Below, in pieces: positions 51,084 through 61,912 of a stretch of 64,000 nt of DNA (positions are counted from its first letter, which is position 1; each line of letters begins with the position of its first letter). Source of the DNA: Luteimicrobium album (GTDB lineage: Bacteria; Actinomycetota; Actinomycetes; Actinomycetales; Cellulomonadaceae); the NCBI RefSeq assembly GCF_030161555.1, contig NZ_BSUK01000001.1, positions 496,001 through 560,000 on the forward strand. Direction: 5' to 3'. The position numbers and the translations under genes were made by a program. The notes beneath the pieces were generated by a model, which saw only the letters and a program-made list of their open reading frames with translations, ran no database searches and was not told where the DNA came from.

Positions 51084-52109
51084 TCAGGCGGCGCGGTCGG
51101 CGAGCGCCTGCGCGAACGCCTCGAGCGCGTCCCGCACGGGCCCGACCGGGAGCTCGCGGAGCTCGTCGACGGCGTCCTGCGCCCACGCGAGCGCCTGGGC
51201 CCGCGTGCGCTCGACGACGGGGTGCGCCCGGAGCGCGGCGACGGCCTCGGCGAGGACGCCGTCGTCGTCGAGGTCGCCGTCGAGCAGGGCGAGGAGCGCG
51301 CGGTCCTCGTCGGTCGCGGCGGGCGACGCGACCAGCTCGCGCAAGAGCAGCACAGGCATGGTGGGGACGTGCTCGCGCAGGTCCGTGCCGGGCGTCTTGC
51401 CGGACTGCGAGCCGTCGGACACGACGTCGAGGACGTCGTCGGCGAGCTGGAAGGCGACGCCCGCCTTCTCCCCGAACCCGGCCACGGCGTCGACGACGGC
51501 GGCCGGGGCGCCCGCGAAGAGCGCGCCGAAGCGCGCGGACGTCGCGAGGAGGGACGCCGTCTTGTCGGAGAGCACCTGCAGGTAGTGGGCGACGGGCTCG
51601 TCGCCCGCGCGGGGCCCGACGGTCTCGTGGAGCTGGCCGAGGCACAGGCGCTCGAAGGTCCGGGACTGGAGCAGCACCGCCTCGGGCCCGAGGTGGGAGA
51701 CGAGCCCCGACGCGCGGGCGAACAGCAGGTCCCCGGTGAGGATCGCGACCGAGTTCCCCCAGACCTGGTGGGCGGCCGTCGTGCCGCGCCGCACGGACGC
51801 GGAGTCCATGACGTCGTCGTGGTAGAGCGACGCGAGGTGCGTGAGCTCCACGACGGTCGCCGCGGTGAGCACCTCGTCGCGCGCGCCGTCGCCGAGCTCG
51901 GCCGTGAGCAGCGTGAGGTACGGGCGCAGGCGCTTGCCGCCCGCGGCGAGCAGGTGGCGCGAGGTCTCGTCGACCAGGGCGTCCTCGTTGGCGACGGCTG
52001 CCTGGAGCCGTTCCTCGACGAGCTCCATGCGGGCGGCCAGCCGGGCGCCGAGCGCGTCGTCGACGACGGGGAGGACGGCGGTCACGGGACCGGCGGGTGT
52101 GGATGTCAC
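51084..52109 (-). CDS. Polyprenyl diphosphate synthase
   Basis: The 341-residue trans-prenyltransferase has both aspartate-rich motifs: SLYHDDVMDSASVRRG and FQLADDVLDVVSDG, plus GGKRLRP and QVLSDKTASL. It makes the long isoprenoid chain, most likely for menaquinone given the neighbours. GTG at 52109 was chosen; GTG 52115 is also possible. A TATCGT -10-like hexamer lies just upstream, so the message may be nearly leaderless. Confidence 0.92.
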   Translation of the reverse strand: MTSTPAGPVTAVLPVVDDALGARLAARMELVEERLQAAVANEDALVDETSRHLLAAGGKRLRPYLTLLTAELGDGARDEVLTAATVVELTHLASLYHDDVMDSASVRRGTTAAHQVWGNSVAILTGDLLFARASGLVSHLGPEAVLLQSRTFERLCLGQLHETVGPRAGDEPVAHYLQVLSDKTASLLATSARFGALFAGAPAAVVDAVAGFGEKAGVAFQLADDVLDVVSDGSQSGKTPGTDLREHVPTMPVLLLRELVASPAATDEDRALLALLDGDLDDDGVLAEAVAALRAHPVVERTRAQALAWAQDAVDELRELPVGPVRDALEAFAQALADRAA

Positions 52110-52171
52110 GGGCACGACGATAGTGGGCCGTCCGGCACCACCGCGCCCCGACGCACCCGGCGTGGGCCGCG

Positions 52172-53500
52172 TCACGCGCTGGGCACGAGCCGCGCGGCCG
52201 CCGCGACGGTCCGGTCGACCCAGTCGCCGCCGTGCGGGTCGTAGCAGTCGGAGAACAACCGGAGGACGACGTCCATGACGGCACGGCGCGGCAGCCCGTG
52301 CCGCACGGCGAGCCGCTGGAGCGCGGGCTGCTCGATGAGCCGGGTGAAGTACCGGCCGAGCGTGTAGAAGCCGCCGAGCTCGGCGCGCACGCGGGCGTCG
52401 TAGCCGGTCAGGAGGCGTTCGCGCTCCGCGGCCGACGGCGCGGCGAGCGCCTTCGCGACGACGTCGCCGACGATCCGGCCGGCCTGGAGCCCGAACCCGA
52501 TGCCCTCGCCGTTGAAGGGGCTGACCATGCCGGCCGCGTCGCCCACGAGGAGCGCGCCGCGCGTCGCGAGCGGGGTCCGGTTGAGCCCCATGGGGAGGGC
52601 CGCACCACGGACGGGCGCGACCCGGTGCTCGACGCTCAGCCCCAGGCCGGCCGGGAGCCCCGCGACCCAACGGTCGAGGGTGCGGCGGTGGTCGGCGTCG
52701 GCGGCGGACTGGCGGGCGGGGGTCGAGTGGACGGCACCCAGCCCGACGTTGACGGTCCCGTCGGCGAGCGGGAACAGCCACCCGTAGCCGGACAGGGGCG
52801 CCGACGTGCGCGGCGCGCCCTCCCACAGCTCGACGTGCGACTCCATCCACCGCTCGGTGCCGTCGCCCACGGCTCCCCACGGCGACGTCGCGGGCGGCTG
52901 TGCGTACGTGCGCACGGCGACGCCGATCGGCCGGTCCTCACGCCGCTCGACGCCGAGCGCGACGGCGAAGCGCGAGGAGACGCCGTCGGCGGCGACCACG
53001 ACGGGCGCGCGGTAGGTGGCGGGGTCGCCGACCGCACGCCCGCGCTCGTCCGCGGCCCGGGCCACCACCCCGACGACGCGGCCCGAGCGCGGATCGAGCT
53101 CCGGTCCGACGACGTGCGTGCGCTCGAGCAGCGTCGCGCCCGCGCGCTCGGCGTGCCGGGCGAGCGCCTCGTCGAGCTCCGTGCGAGCGAGCGCGAGCCC
53201 GTAGGACGGGAAGCCGGGGACGTCGGGCCAGCGCAGCTCGTGCGCGCGCCCGTCCGCGACGAGCCGCAGGCCCGCGTTGCGGACGGCGCGCGGGAGGCTC
53301 ACGCCGAGCCGCTCGAGCTCCCCGACCGCGCGGGGCGTGAGCCCGTCGCCGCAGACCTTGTCGCGCGGGAACGCCGACCGCTCGAGGAGCAGGACGTCGA
53401 GCCCGGCGGCCGCGCACCAGGCGGCCGTGGCCGAGCCCGCGGGGCCCGCGCCGACGACGATCACGTCGGCCGAGCCGCCGGACGTGCCGGGGCGGCTCAC
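52172..53500 (-). CDS. Geranylgeranyl reductase-family FAD-dependent oxidoreductase
   Basis: The 442-residue flavoprotein has the dinucleotide motif [17 protein letters not shown], the family motif [13 protein letters not shown], and the second FAD motif [19 protein letters not shown]. Relatives reduce isoprenoid double bonds, including the menaquinone side chain (MenJ) in mycobacteria. GTG 53500 overlaps the menG stop by four bases. Function as menaquinone reductase is inferred from this linkage. Confidence 0.88.
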   Translation of the reverse strand: MSRPGTSGGSADVIVVGAGPAGSATAAWCAAAGLDVLLLERSAFPRDKVCGDGLTPRAVGELERLGVSLPRAVRNAGLRLVADGRAHELRWPDVPGFPSYGLALARTELDEALARHAERAGATLLERTHVVGPELDPRSGRVVGVVARAADERGRAVGDPATYRAPVVVAADGVSSRFAVALGVERREDRPIGVAVRTYAQPPATSPWGAVGDGTERWMESHVELWEGAPRTSAPLSGYGWLFPLADGTVNVGLGAVHSTPARQSAADADHRRTLDRWVAGLPAGLGLSVEHRVAPVRGAALPMGLNRTPLATRGALLVGDAAGMVSPFNGEGIGFGLQAGRIVGDVVAKALAAPSAAERERLLTGYDARVRAELGGFYTLGRYFTRLIEQPALQRLAVRHGLPRRAVMDVVLRLFSDCYDPHGGDWVDRTVAAAARLVPSA

Positions 53501-54192
53501 TCGGGGCGCGTCCCCCGGTGCAGGGCGACGACGCCGCCCGTGAGGTTGAGGTAGGCGACCTTGCCCCAGCCCGCCCGGAGCATGAGCTTCGCGAGCCCCA
53601 CCTGGTCGGGCCAGGCCTCGATCGACTCCGCGAGGTAGTCGTACGACCCGCCCTCGCGCGTGATCGCGCCCGCGACCTTGGGCAGCGCCTTGACGAGATA
53701 CTCCGAGTACGCCTTGCGGAACGGCGGCCACGTCGGCGTCGAGAACTCGCAGACCACGATCCGCCCGCCCGGCCGGACGACGCGCAGCATCTCGCGCAGC
53801 GCGCCCTCGGTGTCCGTGACGTTGCGCAGCCCGAACGAGATCGTGACCGCGTCGAAGCTCGCGTCCGCGAACGGCAGCGCCGTCGCGTCGCCCGCGACGA
53901 ACGGCAGGTCGGGGCTGCGCTTCTTGCCGACCTGCAGCATCCCGACGGAGAAGTCGCACGGCACGACCTGGATCCCCTGGTTCGCGTACGGCTCGCTCGA
54001 CGTGCCCGTCCCGGCCGCGAGGTCGAGGACACGCTCCCCGGGCCGGGCATCGACCGCTCGCACCGTGGCCTTGCGCCAGCGGCGGTCCTGGCCCACCGAG
54101 AGGACGTCGTTGGTGAGGTCGTAGCGGCCCGCGATCGAGTCGAACATCGACGCGACGGCGTCCGGGTCCTTGTCGAGGCTGGCGCGAGGCAT
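53497..54192 (-). CDS. menG: Demethylmenaquinone methyltransferase
   Basis: The 231-residue protein shows the UbiE/MenG signature: [24 protein letters not shown] motif [12 protein letters not shown], and [20 protein letters not shown]. It adds the last methyl group to demethylmenaquinone. Start ATG 54192. It is overlapped by the reductase gene, so both are expressed together. Confidence 0.95.
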   Translation of the reverse strand: MPRASLDKDPDAVASMFDSIAGRYDLTNDVLSVGQDRRWRKATVRAVDARPGERVLDLAAGTGTSSEPYANQGIQVVPCDFSVGMLQVGKKRSPDLPFVAGDATALPFADASFDAVTISFGLRNVTDTEGALREMLRVVRPGGRIVVCEFSTPTWPPFRKAYSEYLVKALPKVAGAITREGGSYDYLAESIEAWPDQVGLAKLMLRAGWGKVAYLNLTGGVVALHRGTRPE

Positions 54193-54230
54193 GCGGTCAG
54201 CCTACTGGGGCGGACTCGCCCGCCCGCGCG

Positions 54231-54389
54231 TCAGGCCGCGAGCCGCACGCGGTCGCGTCGCACCCACCGGGCGCGCAGCCACGCCGTCACACGTACGGCG
54301 CGCAGCTCGGCAAGGCGCGCGGCCCGACGGCGCTCGGCGTCCTGCTGTGCGTGCAGGGTCTCGGCCTGGAACAGGGCCTCGAAGCTCAT
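54231..54389 (-). CDS. Small basic hypothetical protein
   Basis: A 52-residue protein (MSFEALFQAETLHAQQDAER), Arg-rich toward the end (AWLRARWVRRDRVRLAA). GAGGAGA lies at a good distance ahead of ATG 54389. It looks like an amphipathic helix and has no known domain. It is divergent from menF and just upstream of menG on the same strand. Confidence 0.5.
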   Translation of the reverse strand: MSFEALFQAETLHAQQDAERRRAARLAELRAVRVTAWLRARWVRRDRVRLAA

Positions 54390-54613
54390 CGTCGTCTCCT
54401 CGTCCGGTCCGCCGTCCGGCGGGCTCCGCGTGCCGGGGATCCCCGACACCGACCACGTTCCCGCTGAGCGGTCGGCCGCCGCATCGGGCGATCGCCCGGT
54501 CTTCACGTTCCCCCGGCGGCCGCCGGCGCGTGTGCGGTACCTCACGCACGCCCTGAGGTACCTCACTCCCACCCGGCCCGCCCCTGAGCCCGTGCGCGCC
54601 TACGCTGGAGTCG

Positions 54614-55971
54614 ATGAGTACCGTCCCGGCGGGGAGCCGCACCTCGAGCCGCACCGCCCGCGACCTGCCCGGCGCCGCCCCCGCGCCGCTCGTCGTCCGC
54701 ACCGCCGAGCTCGACCCGAGCCTGCTCCCCGACGACGACGGCGCCCTCCTCGACCTCCTGCCCGACGCCGACACGCCCCTCGCGTGGGTCCGGCGCGGCG
54801 AGGGGATCGTCGGGTGGGGCGAGGCGCTGCGCTTCACGACGTCCGGCACCGACCGCTTCCGTGCGGCCGAGGACCTGTGCCGCGCGACCCTCGCGAGCGC
54901 CGTCGTGCGCGACGAGGTCAAGCTCCCCGGCACCGGCCCGGTCGCCTTCGGGGCGTTCGCGTTCGGGCCCGGCGACGGCACGCGCAGCGTCGTCGTCGTG
55001 CCACGCGTGGTTGTGGGCCGTCGAGGCGGCCGGGCGTGGATCACCACGATCGACCCCGCCGGCTCGATCGGCCCCGCCCCCTCCCCCGCGCTCCTCGACC
55101 CGGCGGCCCGCACGGCCGTCGTCGCCCCCGGCGAGGTGCGCTACGCCCCCGGCGGGCGCGACCCGCGGGCGTGGGTGGACGTCGTCGGGCAGGGCGTGGC
55201 CCGGATCCGCGCAGGCGAGCTCGACAAGGTCGTCCTCGCGCGGGACGTCGTCGCGACGACGCAGCGGCCCGTCGACCCGCGCCACCTGCTCGGGCGCCTG
55301 TCGCGGGGGTACCGGAGCGCGTGGACGTTCAGCGTCGGCGGGATGGTCGGCGCGACCCCGGAGCTGCTCGCCCGGGCCGAGAAGGGCTCGTGACGTCACG
55401 CGTCCTCGCGGGCACCGTCCGCCGGACCGGCGACGACGACGCCGACCTCGCGCGCGCCGCCCACCTCGCCCACTCGTCCAAGGACCTCGAGGAGCACGAG
55501 TACGCGGTCCGGTCCGTGGCGCGAGCCCTCGAGCCGTATTGCTCGTCGATGAACGTGCCCGAGTCGCCGTTCGTGCTCGACCTGCCGAACGTGCTGCACC
55601 TCGCGACCGACGTCACGGGCGTCCTGCACGAGCAGGCCTCGAGCCTCGCGATCGCCGCGGCGCTGCACCCGACGGCCGCCGTCTGCGGCACGCCCACCGA
55701 CGCCGCCGCGGCTCTGATCGCCGAGATCGAGGGCATGGAACGTGGGCGGTACGCCGGGCCGGTCGGCTGGTTCGGCGCCGACGGCGACGGCGAATGGGGC
55801 ATCGCGCTGCGGTCCGCGGAGCTCGCAGGCCCCGGTGACGACGGCGATCCGGGCGCCGCGCACCGCGTCCGCCTGTTCGCGGGCTGCGGCATCGTCGCCG
55901 CGTCCGACCCCGAGGCCGAGCTGCACGAGTCCGACGCGAAGCTCGAGCCCATGCGCTACGCCCTCGCCTGA
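54614..55971 (+). CDS. menF: Isochorismate synthase (frameshifted as given)
   Basis: The protein has the chorismate-binding fold: GELDKVVLARDVVATT, SVGGMVGATPELLAR, then in the next frame AGTVRRTGDD, HSSKDLEEHEYAVRSVARAL, HPTAAVCGTPTDAAA, GWFGADGDGEWGIALRSA and FAGCGIVAASDPEAE. It converts chorismate to isochorismate, the entry to menaquinone. The frame changes at 55384-55386; one G restores 452 residues. It is divergent from menG. Confidence 0.9.
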
Positions 55972-55998
55972 GTCCCAAGCCGCCCTCCCCGCTGCTGA

Positions 55999-56059
55999 GT
56001 GCGGGCGGCGTCCGGGCATGAGGACGCCCGCACGGTGAGGGGAGCACCGTGCGGGCGTC
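55999..56059. terminator. Alternative hairpins between menF and htrA-like gene
   Basis: GACGCCCGCACGGTG (56023-56037) pairs perfectly over 15 bp with CACCGTGCGGGCGTC (56045-56059). The middle GGACGCCCGCAC can instead pair with GTGCGGGC...GTCC at 55999-56013. The genes are convergent, so it can terminate both. Confidence 0.75.
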
Positions 56060-56148
56060 GGGTCGCGCGCGCCGGGGGACGGCGCTGCTGCGACGGTCCC
56101 GGCCGGGCGGAGGGGATCGCGCCGGCGGGACGTCGGGGGTGACCTACC

Positions 56149-57931
56149 TCAGCCCTGACCGCCGAAGAAATCACCGAACGGGTTGTCGTCCTGGCCGGAG
56201 CCGTCGCCCTGCTGACCGTCCTGGCCCTGCTGGCCGTTCTGGTCGCCCTGGCCGCTCTGACCGTTCTGGTCGCCCGAGCCGCTCGGGGTGCTCGACGCCG
56301 TCTCCTGCTTGACCGCGAGAGTCGCGTCCACGTCGATCGACTTCCCGTCGCGGACGATGGTCAGCTTCACGACGTCGCCGGCCGCGTGGCCCCGGACGAA
56401 GCCCGTGAGGGACTCCGACCCCGGCGAGGCGACGCCGTCGATCGCGACGATGACGTCACCGGTCTTGACGCCGGCCTTGTCCGCGGGCGACCCGCTCGTC
56501 ACGTCGTTGACCTTCGCGCCCTGGCGGGTCACGCCGTCGGCGGTGGCCGTGGCGTCCGTCAGGGTGACGCCGAGGAACGCGTGCTCCGCGGTGCCGCTCT
56601 TGATGAGCTGCGACGAGATGTTCTTCGCGAGGTTGACCGGGATCGCGAAACCGAGGCCGATGGACCCCGACTCGCTGTCGCCACCCAGGCTGTTCTGCGA
56701 GAGCGTCGCGATCGACGACGTGATGCCGATGACCTGGCCCTGCGCGTTGAACAGCGGGCCACCCGAGTTGCCCGGGTTGATGGCCGCGTCGATCTGGATC
56801 GCGTTCGTCACGACGGCGTCGCTCGAACCGCTGCCCGACGAGTCGCTCGACGACGTCGAGACCGGCCGGTTCAGCGCCGACACGATGCCCGTCGTGGCCG
56901 TGTTCGCGAGGCCCAGCGGGTTGCCGACCGCGAGGACGGCCTCACCGGTGGTGACCTTCGACGAGTCGCCGAGCGTCGCGGGCGACAGGTCGCTGGGGGC
57001 GTCCTGGAGCTTGACGACTGCGAGGTCCGTCGACGAGTCCGTGCCCACGATCTTGGCCTTGAAGATGCGGCCGTCCGCGAGCGTGACCTGCACGGACTGC
57101 GCACCCGACACCACGTGGTTGTTGGTGAGGATGTGGCCGTCCTTGTCGAGGATCACGCCGGAGCCCTCGGCCTCGCCGTTGCTCAGCGTCACCGAGATCG
57201 CGACCACGGACTTCGAGACCGTCGAGGTCACGGCCTCCCAGTTCGGGTTCTGCGAGCTCGAGCCGGAGACCGGGACCGTCTCGTCGCCCGAGGACTGCTG
57301 GCCGATCGAGGCGATGCTCGAGGGCGTCGAGTTGTCGTCGAGGGCGTTGACGGCGACGGCCGTGCCGCCCGCGGCAAGGACCGCGGCGACGATCGCCGCG
57401 ACGGCGACCGGCACCCAGGTGCGGGTCTTCGTCGTGGTCTTGGCCGGGTTCTCGTTGCCCGACGGCGGCTGGGGCGGCAGGCCGAACGCCGCGCCCGTGT
57501 ACGGGTCGTGGGGGCTGGGCCGGCTGGCCGTAGTGGCCCTGCGGCGCCTGCTGGCTGTACGGGGGCTGCTGCGGGTGCTGCGCCTGCGGCGCGGCCTGAC
57601 CGTACTGCGGCTGCGGCGGCTGCTGGGCGCCGGGCTGCGGCGTGGGCTGCGGGGCGTACGCGCCGTAGCGGGGCTGCGGCGGCTGGGCGGGCTGCTGCGC
57701 GGCCGGCTGGGCCGGGGGCTGCGGCGCCGGGGGCACGAGGCGCGGGAGCTGCTGGGTGGGGTGCTCCTGCGGCGCGGGCTGGGACACGGGCGGCTGCGGC
57801 GCGGTGGGCTGCTGCGCCGTCGGCTGGTCGGCCTGAGGCTGCGCGGGCGCCGGCTGCGCGGGCTGCTGTGCCTGCGCGCCCTGCGGAACCTGCTGCGCGT
57901 CCTGGTTCTCGTCGTTCGTCGGCTGGCTCAT
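56149..57931 (-). CDS. HtrA/DegP-like membrane serine protease with PDZ domain (frameshifted as given)
   Basis: The cytoplasmic N-terminus is long and Gln/Pro-rich (MSQPTNDENQDAQQVPQ). A membrane helix follows (PVAVAAIVAAVLAAGGTAVA), then a trypsin-like domain with His in ILTNNHVV, Asp in SSTDLAVVKL and Ser in INPGNSGGPLFN, a PDZ domain (GVKTGDVIVAIDG) and a Gln/Gly tail. The N-terminal part is in another frame. The change is in the G run 57510-57514 and needs two added bases or one removed; the latter gives 593 residues. A quality-control protease outside the membrane. Confidence 0.9.
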
Positions 57932-57941
57932 GACCTCTACT

Positions 57942-59848
57942 TCACACGATCGTTCTGGAACCGGACTGGAGCGAACCTGGGAGTTCGCTCCGAGAACGGA
58001 GTGTTTCTGGATTCTCGCCCAGGGAGCCCACCGCCGCATCGACCGCGTCCTGCACGCGCCGCGCCAACGCGTCCGCGGACGCCGGAGCGCGCCGTGACCG
58101 GTCGACCAGCACCTCGACGACCTGGATCCCCCGCACCGGGCCGGCGAGCGTCCCCTCGAGCTCGGCGACCGCCGCGGGCACGCCGGCGTGCCGCGCGTCG
58201 ACGCGCACGTGGGACGCCCCGTACGCCCGAGCCAGCAGACCGAGGTCCACGGCGTGCGGCGTCGAGAAGACGCGCTCGAACGTCGACCGGCGCCCGACGC
58301 CCGACGCCGCGAGCGCCCCGGGTTCGAGCGTCGCGAAGATCGAGCCGCCGCCGTCGTTCGCGACGACGACCTGCAGGTCCACGTCGTCGCCCGCGAGGTG
58401 CAGCCCGCCGACGTCGTGCAGGAAGGTCAGGTCGCCCAGGTACGCCCGGGTCGGTCCGAGGCCCGCGCGCCGGGCGGCGACCGCCACCCCGACGGCGGTC
58501 GAGATGCTCCCGTCGATGCCCGCGAGCCCGCGGTTCGCGACGACGCGCGGGGGCTCGGCCCACGCGGCGACGAGGTCGAGGTCGCGTACGGGGCTGCTGG
58601 CCCCGACGACGAGCACGTCGTCGGGCGCGCTCGCCCGGGCCACGGCGTCGGCGACGACCACGGGGTCGAGCGCGCCGCCGTCGGCCGATCGCAGCTCGCC
58701 GACCGCGTCGCGCACGGCCTGCGACGCCGCGGCGCCCGCGGCGCGCCAGCGGGCGGCCCACGCGGACTCCTCCGACCCGGGCTCGAGCCAGGACCCTGGG
58801 ACGCCGGGCAGCACGTGCGCGGCCGCGCGCGCGGCGTCGGGCCACGGCCCGGAACCCGGCGCGACGACGATCACCTCGACCCGCTCGCCGGCGGGCGCGA
58901 GCGCACCGCCGAGCAGGCGCTGCACGGGGCGCGAGAGCGTCGGGTTCCCGAGCACGACGACGCGTCGCACCTGCGGCCCCAGGACCTCGAGGACGAGCCG
59001 GTGGGCGGCCACGATCTGCGGCCCTCCCAGCGCCCCCGACGACGGCTCCGCCAGCAGCGGCCAGCCCCGCGCCTCGGCGAGCCGCCGCGCGAGAGGGCCG
59101 GCGCCGTCGCCCGCGACGACGACCGTCGCGGGCGCGACGTCGAGCAGGGGGCGGGGACGTCGTCGGGCGACAGGACCGCCGACGGCGCCGCCGCGACCGT
59201 CGAAGGTGACGCCGCGCCCACCGACGGTGACGCTCCGTCCAGCGGCGGTGGCGTCGGGACGAGGGGCTCGCGGTACGCGAGGTCGAGGTGGACCGGGCCG
59301 GGCCAGCCGGACCGCGTCCCCCGGGCGGCGGCGACCGCGCGCGCGGCGAGGTGGTCGAGGTCGCGCAGCTCGGTCGGGAGCCCGGCGGGGGCCGGCACGT
59401 CGACCGTGAGCCGGGTCGCTCCCGCGAAGATCCCGACCTGGTCGGTGGTCTGGTTGGCGCGCGTGCCGCGCAGCTCGTGGGGGCGGTCGGCGGTGAGGAG
59501 CAGCAGGGGGACGCCCGCGTGGTGCGCCTCGAGGACGGCCGGGTGGAGGTTCGCGACCGCCGTGCCCGACGTCGTCACGACCGCGACCGGTTCGGGCACC
59601 CCTCCGCGCAACGCGCTCCCGCGGGCGAGGCCGAGCGCGAGGAACCCGGCGTCGCGCTCGTCGACGCGGACGTGCAGGTGGAGGCACCCGGCGTCGGCGA
59701 GGGCGCTCGCCGCGTACGCGAGCGGGGCACTGCGGGAGCCGGGGGCGACGACGACGTCCCTCAGCCCCTGCGCGACGAGGGCGTCGAGCAGGCGCCGGGC
59801 CGCTGCCACGGCGGGCGGGTCGCCTGGTGCGGCGTCCTCGGGGTTCAC
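57942..59848 (-). CDS. menD: SEPHCHC synthase, thiamine-diphosphate enzyme (frameshifted as given)
   Basis: It starts MNPEDAAPGDPPAVAAARRL and has the ThDP-family N-terminal region (VVVAPGSRSAPLAYA, VVTTSGTAVANLHPAVLEA). The C-terminal cofactor domain, in another frame, has NRGLAGIDGSISTAVGVA and LGDLTFLHDVGGLHLAG. It catalyses the second step of menaquinone synthesis from isochorismate and 2-oxoglutarate. A base missing in 59147-59151 causes the break; restored length is 635 residues. The protease gene follows after 10 bases. Confidence 0.93.
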
Positions 59849-59916
59849 GTCTCGAGGCTATCCGCTCCCGGGTACTGCCTCCGCCCGGACGGGCACAGCC
59901 GGGCGCCGCCCCGAGT

Positions 59917-59963
59917 CTCCGGATCCTGCCGTCCCCGGTACCCGGTGGCAGCAGGATCCGGAG
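59917..59963. terminator. Hairpin between menD and the toxin-antitoxin-like pair
   Basis: CTCCGGATCCTGC (59917-59929) and GCAGGATCCGGAG (59951-59963) pair perfectly over 13 bp. It follows the stop of the HTH gene on the minus strand by about 30 bases. Confidence 0.7.
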
Positions 59964-59991
59964 TCCCGTGCCGACCGGGTCGCGCGGTGCT

Positions 59992-60273
59992 TCAGGCCGC
60001 GGAGTAGCGCCGTCGCGCCGCTTCCCCCGTGGTCCCCAGCGCGACGCCGACCTGGTGCCAGGAGATTCCTTCGGCGCGCGCCTCCGCGACCAGCTCCGCC
60101 GCACGGCGCTCGAGATACGAACGCTGGTACCGCACCTGCCGCAGCGCGATCAACGGTGGCACATGGTGCGACGAGTCCGGACTGAACGACTTCTCGAAAA
60201 CATCGGCGGCGCCCTCTCCGAGCCGTACGAGCTCGGCCTGCTGCTCCGCAGGCAGTTCGTCGAAGCGTGTCAT
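59992..60273 (-). CDS. Small helix-turn-helix protein, candidate antitoxin
   Basis: The 93-residue protein (MTRFDELPAEQQAELVRLGE) ends with a helix-turn-helix-like segment ISWHQVGVALGTTGEAARRR. ATG 60273 overlaps the stop of the upstream gene as ATGA. Size, order and overlap fit a toxin-antitoxin operon in which the second protein binds DNA. The partner could also be simply a regulator pair. Confidence 0.7.
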   Translation of the reverse strand: MTRFDELPAEQQAELVRLGEGAADVFEKSFSPDSSHHVPPLIALRQVRYQRSYLERRAAELVAEARAEGISWHQVGVALGTTGEAARRRYSAA

Positions 60274-60521
60274 CCGAGTCCTCCTGCTCGTAGGTACTTG
60301 TCGCGCGCCGGTCTCATGCCGTGCGCGATGGCCGTCATCCCGAACCACTCGATCACCCCGACCTCGATCAGGTCGGTTCCCGTACGCCCGGGACCGAGGA
60401 ACATCACCATCCCGTCCGGCTGTGTCAGCACAGCTACCGGCATGGCGTAGGCGTGCAACAGGTCCTCCTCACGCACTCCGTGCCACAGGGCGCTCGGCAG
60501 GAGCAGCGGCTCGTCGTCCAT
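60270..60521 (-). CDS. Small protein, candidate toxin (BrnT-like by pattern)
   Basis: The 83-residue protein (from ATG 60521) contains LHAYAMPVAVLTQPDGMVMF, then GPGRTGTDLIEVGVIEW and AHGMRPARDKYLR. The arrangement of an arm with G-P-G-R followed by a strand and an H-x-M-R-P-A-R-x-K-Y ending recalls BrnT/RelE-like ribonuclease toxins. Toxicity is inference. ATG 60533 is an alternative start. Confidence 0.65.
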   Translation of the reverse strand: MDDEPLLLPSALWHGVREEDLLHAYAMPVAVLTQPDGMVMFLGPGRTGTDLIEVGVIEWFGMTAIAHGMRPARDKYLRAGGLG

Positions 60522-60531
60522 GACGACAACC

Positions 60532-60553
60532 ATAGTAGGCAAAGCGAGTTGCC
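60532..60553 (-). promoter_or_regulatory. Promoter and operator of the toxin-antitoxin-like pair
   Basis: On the minus strand TACTAT (60532-60537) is a good -10 and lies about 11 bases before ATG 60521. Directly upstream GGCAA-N6-TTGCC (60538-60553) is a perfect inverted repeat, well placed for autorepression by the HTH protein. Confidence 0.45.
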
Positions 60554-60590
60554 AAGGTCGAGAGGTTGCCCGGTAGGGCTCACCCGCCCG

Positions 60591-61820
60591 TCACACTGCG
60601 TGAGCGCGGAACCACGGCTCGTTGAGGACAGCGTCGACGGTGCGCGCCAGCCCGCCGGGGGCGTCGTTCACCAGCACCACGGAGGCACCGACCGCAGCCG
60701 ACGCGCCGTCGTTGCCCTCCCGCCCCACCTGGCGGACCCGAACGTCGACGCCGAGCTCTGCCGCGCGTGCGCCGTCGCGCGCTGCGTCCCACCTCCGACC
60801 GGGCGGCACTGGCAGCCACAACCAGCAAGCCTGCCTCCCGGACGGCTCGGGGACGGGAACCGGGAGGCCCGCCTGCAGCCGGAGGTTGGCGATCTCGAGC
60901 TGGACGCCCGCGTGGACGAGCGCCAGCTCCGACACCCCCGCACCGGGAGCCCGCGCCGCGGTCTCCAGGACGACCAGCCGTCCGTCCGGCCTCGCGACGA
61001 ACTCCGTGTGGACGACGAAGTCACCGTCCGTGCCGAGCACGTCGACGACGGCCCGGTTCAGTGCGTGCGCACGAGCGGCCCACTCGCTCCCGGCGGGCAC
61101 CGTCCAACCGCCGAGGGCTCGTCCCTCGCCGACGCCGAGCAGCGGCCCGAGGTAGCGCCCGGCCTGGACGGGCTCGACGCGTCCGTCTCGCACGATCGCG
61201 TTGACGTGCCCGAGGTCCCCGGAGACGAACGCCTCGAGCTCCCAGCCCGGCTCGCCGTCGTGCCGGGCCAGCCAGGCCTGCACCGCCCCGGCGTCCTCCA
61301 GCATCTCGACGCCGCGGGAGTTGGCCTCGCGACGTGGCTTGGCGACGACCGGGAGCCCCAGCGTCGAGACGGCGCGCTCGGCCGTGTCCCGCGCCGCCAC
61401 GACGACGGGATCGAGGGCCACGGCCTGGGGAACCGGGACGCCGGCCGCGGCCAGATGGCACTTCATCACGACCTTGTCGAGGTAGCCGTCGACGTTCGTC
61501 GGGTGTCGGCGCGGCAGTCCCACCACGTCACGCAGCCGAGCGCAGGCCGCGACGCAGTACTCGTCGTTCGTGACGATCTCGACGGCGTCCGGCGGCATCG
61601 ACGTCACGACCGAGTCCCACTCGTCGCGGGCAGCGCGGACGACGGTCACCGGGCCGGCCTGGACGTCCTCCCGCAGGACCTCCTGCGCAGTGCCGTCGGT
61701 GACCACGACGACGTCGTAGCGGTCCGCCGGGAAGGCGTGGGCCGGGTCCGTGGTGAGCGGCTGTCGCGACTGGAGGACATAGACGCGGGTACGTTCGGAG
61801 GATGCGTCCGAGAGCGTCAT
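60591..61820 (-). CDS. ATP-grasp ligase
   Basis: The 409-residue protein has the ATP-grasp layout: YLDKVVMKCHLAAAGVPVPQ, GLPVVAKPRREANSRGVEML (ATP-binding lysine), GWELEAFVSGDLGHVNAIVR and FVVHTEFVARPDGRLVVLET with GAGVSELALVHAG. These enzymes join a carboxylate to an amine or thiol. No substrate is evident. It is downstream of an NlpC/P60-like gene on the same strand. Confidence 0.88.
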   Translation of the reverse strand: MTLSDASSERTRVYVLQSRQPLTTDPAHAFPADRYDVVVVTDGTAQEVLREDVQAGPVTVVRAARDEWDSVVTSMPPDAVEIVTNDEYCVAACARLRDVVGLPRRHPTNVDGYLDKVVMKCHLAAAGVPVPQAVALDPVVVAARDTAERAVSTLGLPVVAKPRREANSRGVEMLEDAGAVQAWLARHDGEPGWELEAFVSGDLGHVNAIVRDGRVEPVQAGRYLGPLLGVGEGRALGGWTVPAGSEWAARAHALNRAVVDVLGTDGDFVVHTEFVARPDGRLVVLETAARAPGAGVSELALVHAGVQLEIANLRLQAGLPVPVPEPSGRQACWLWLPVPPGRRWDAARDGARAAELGVDVRVRQVGREGNDGASAAVGASVVLVNDAPGGLARTVDAVLNEPWFRAHAV

Positions 61821-61912
61821 CGGGACAGGCTAGGCCGAGGAGTCGCGCGGTCGACGCCGACGTCGAACCGACGCGGATTGTCGCCCCCAGCCTGCGTGGA
61901 CGACGATCCGCG

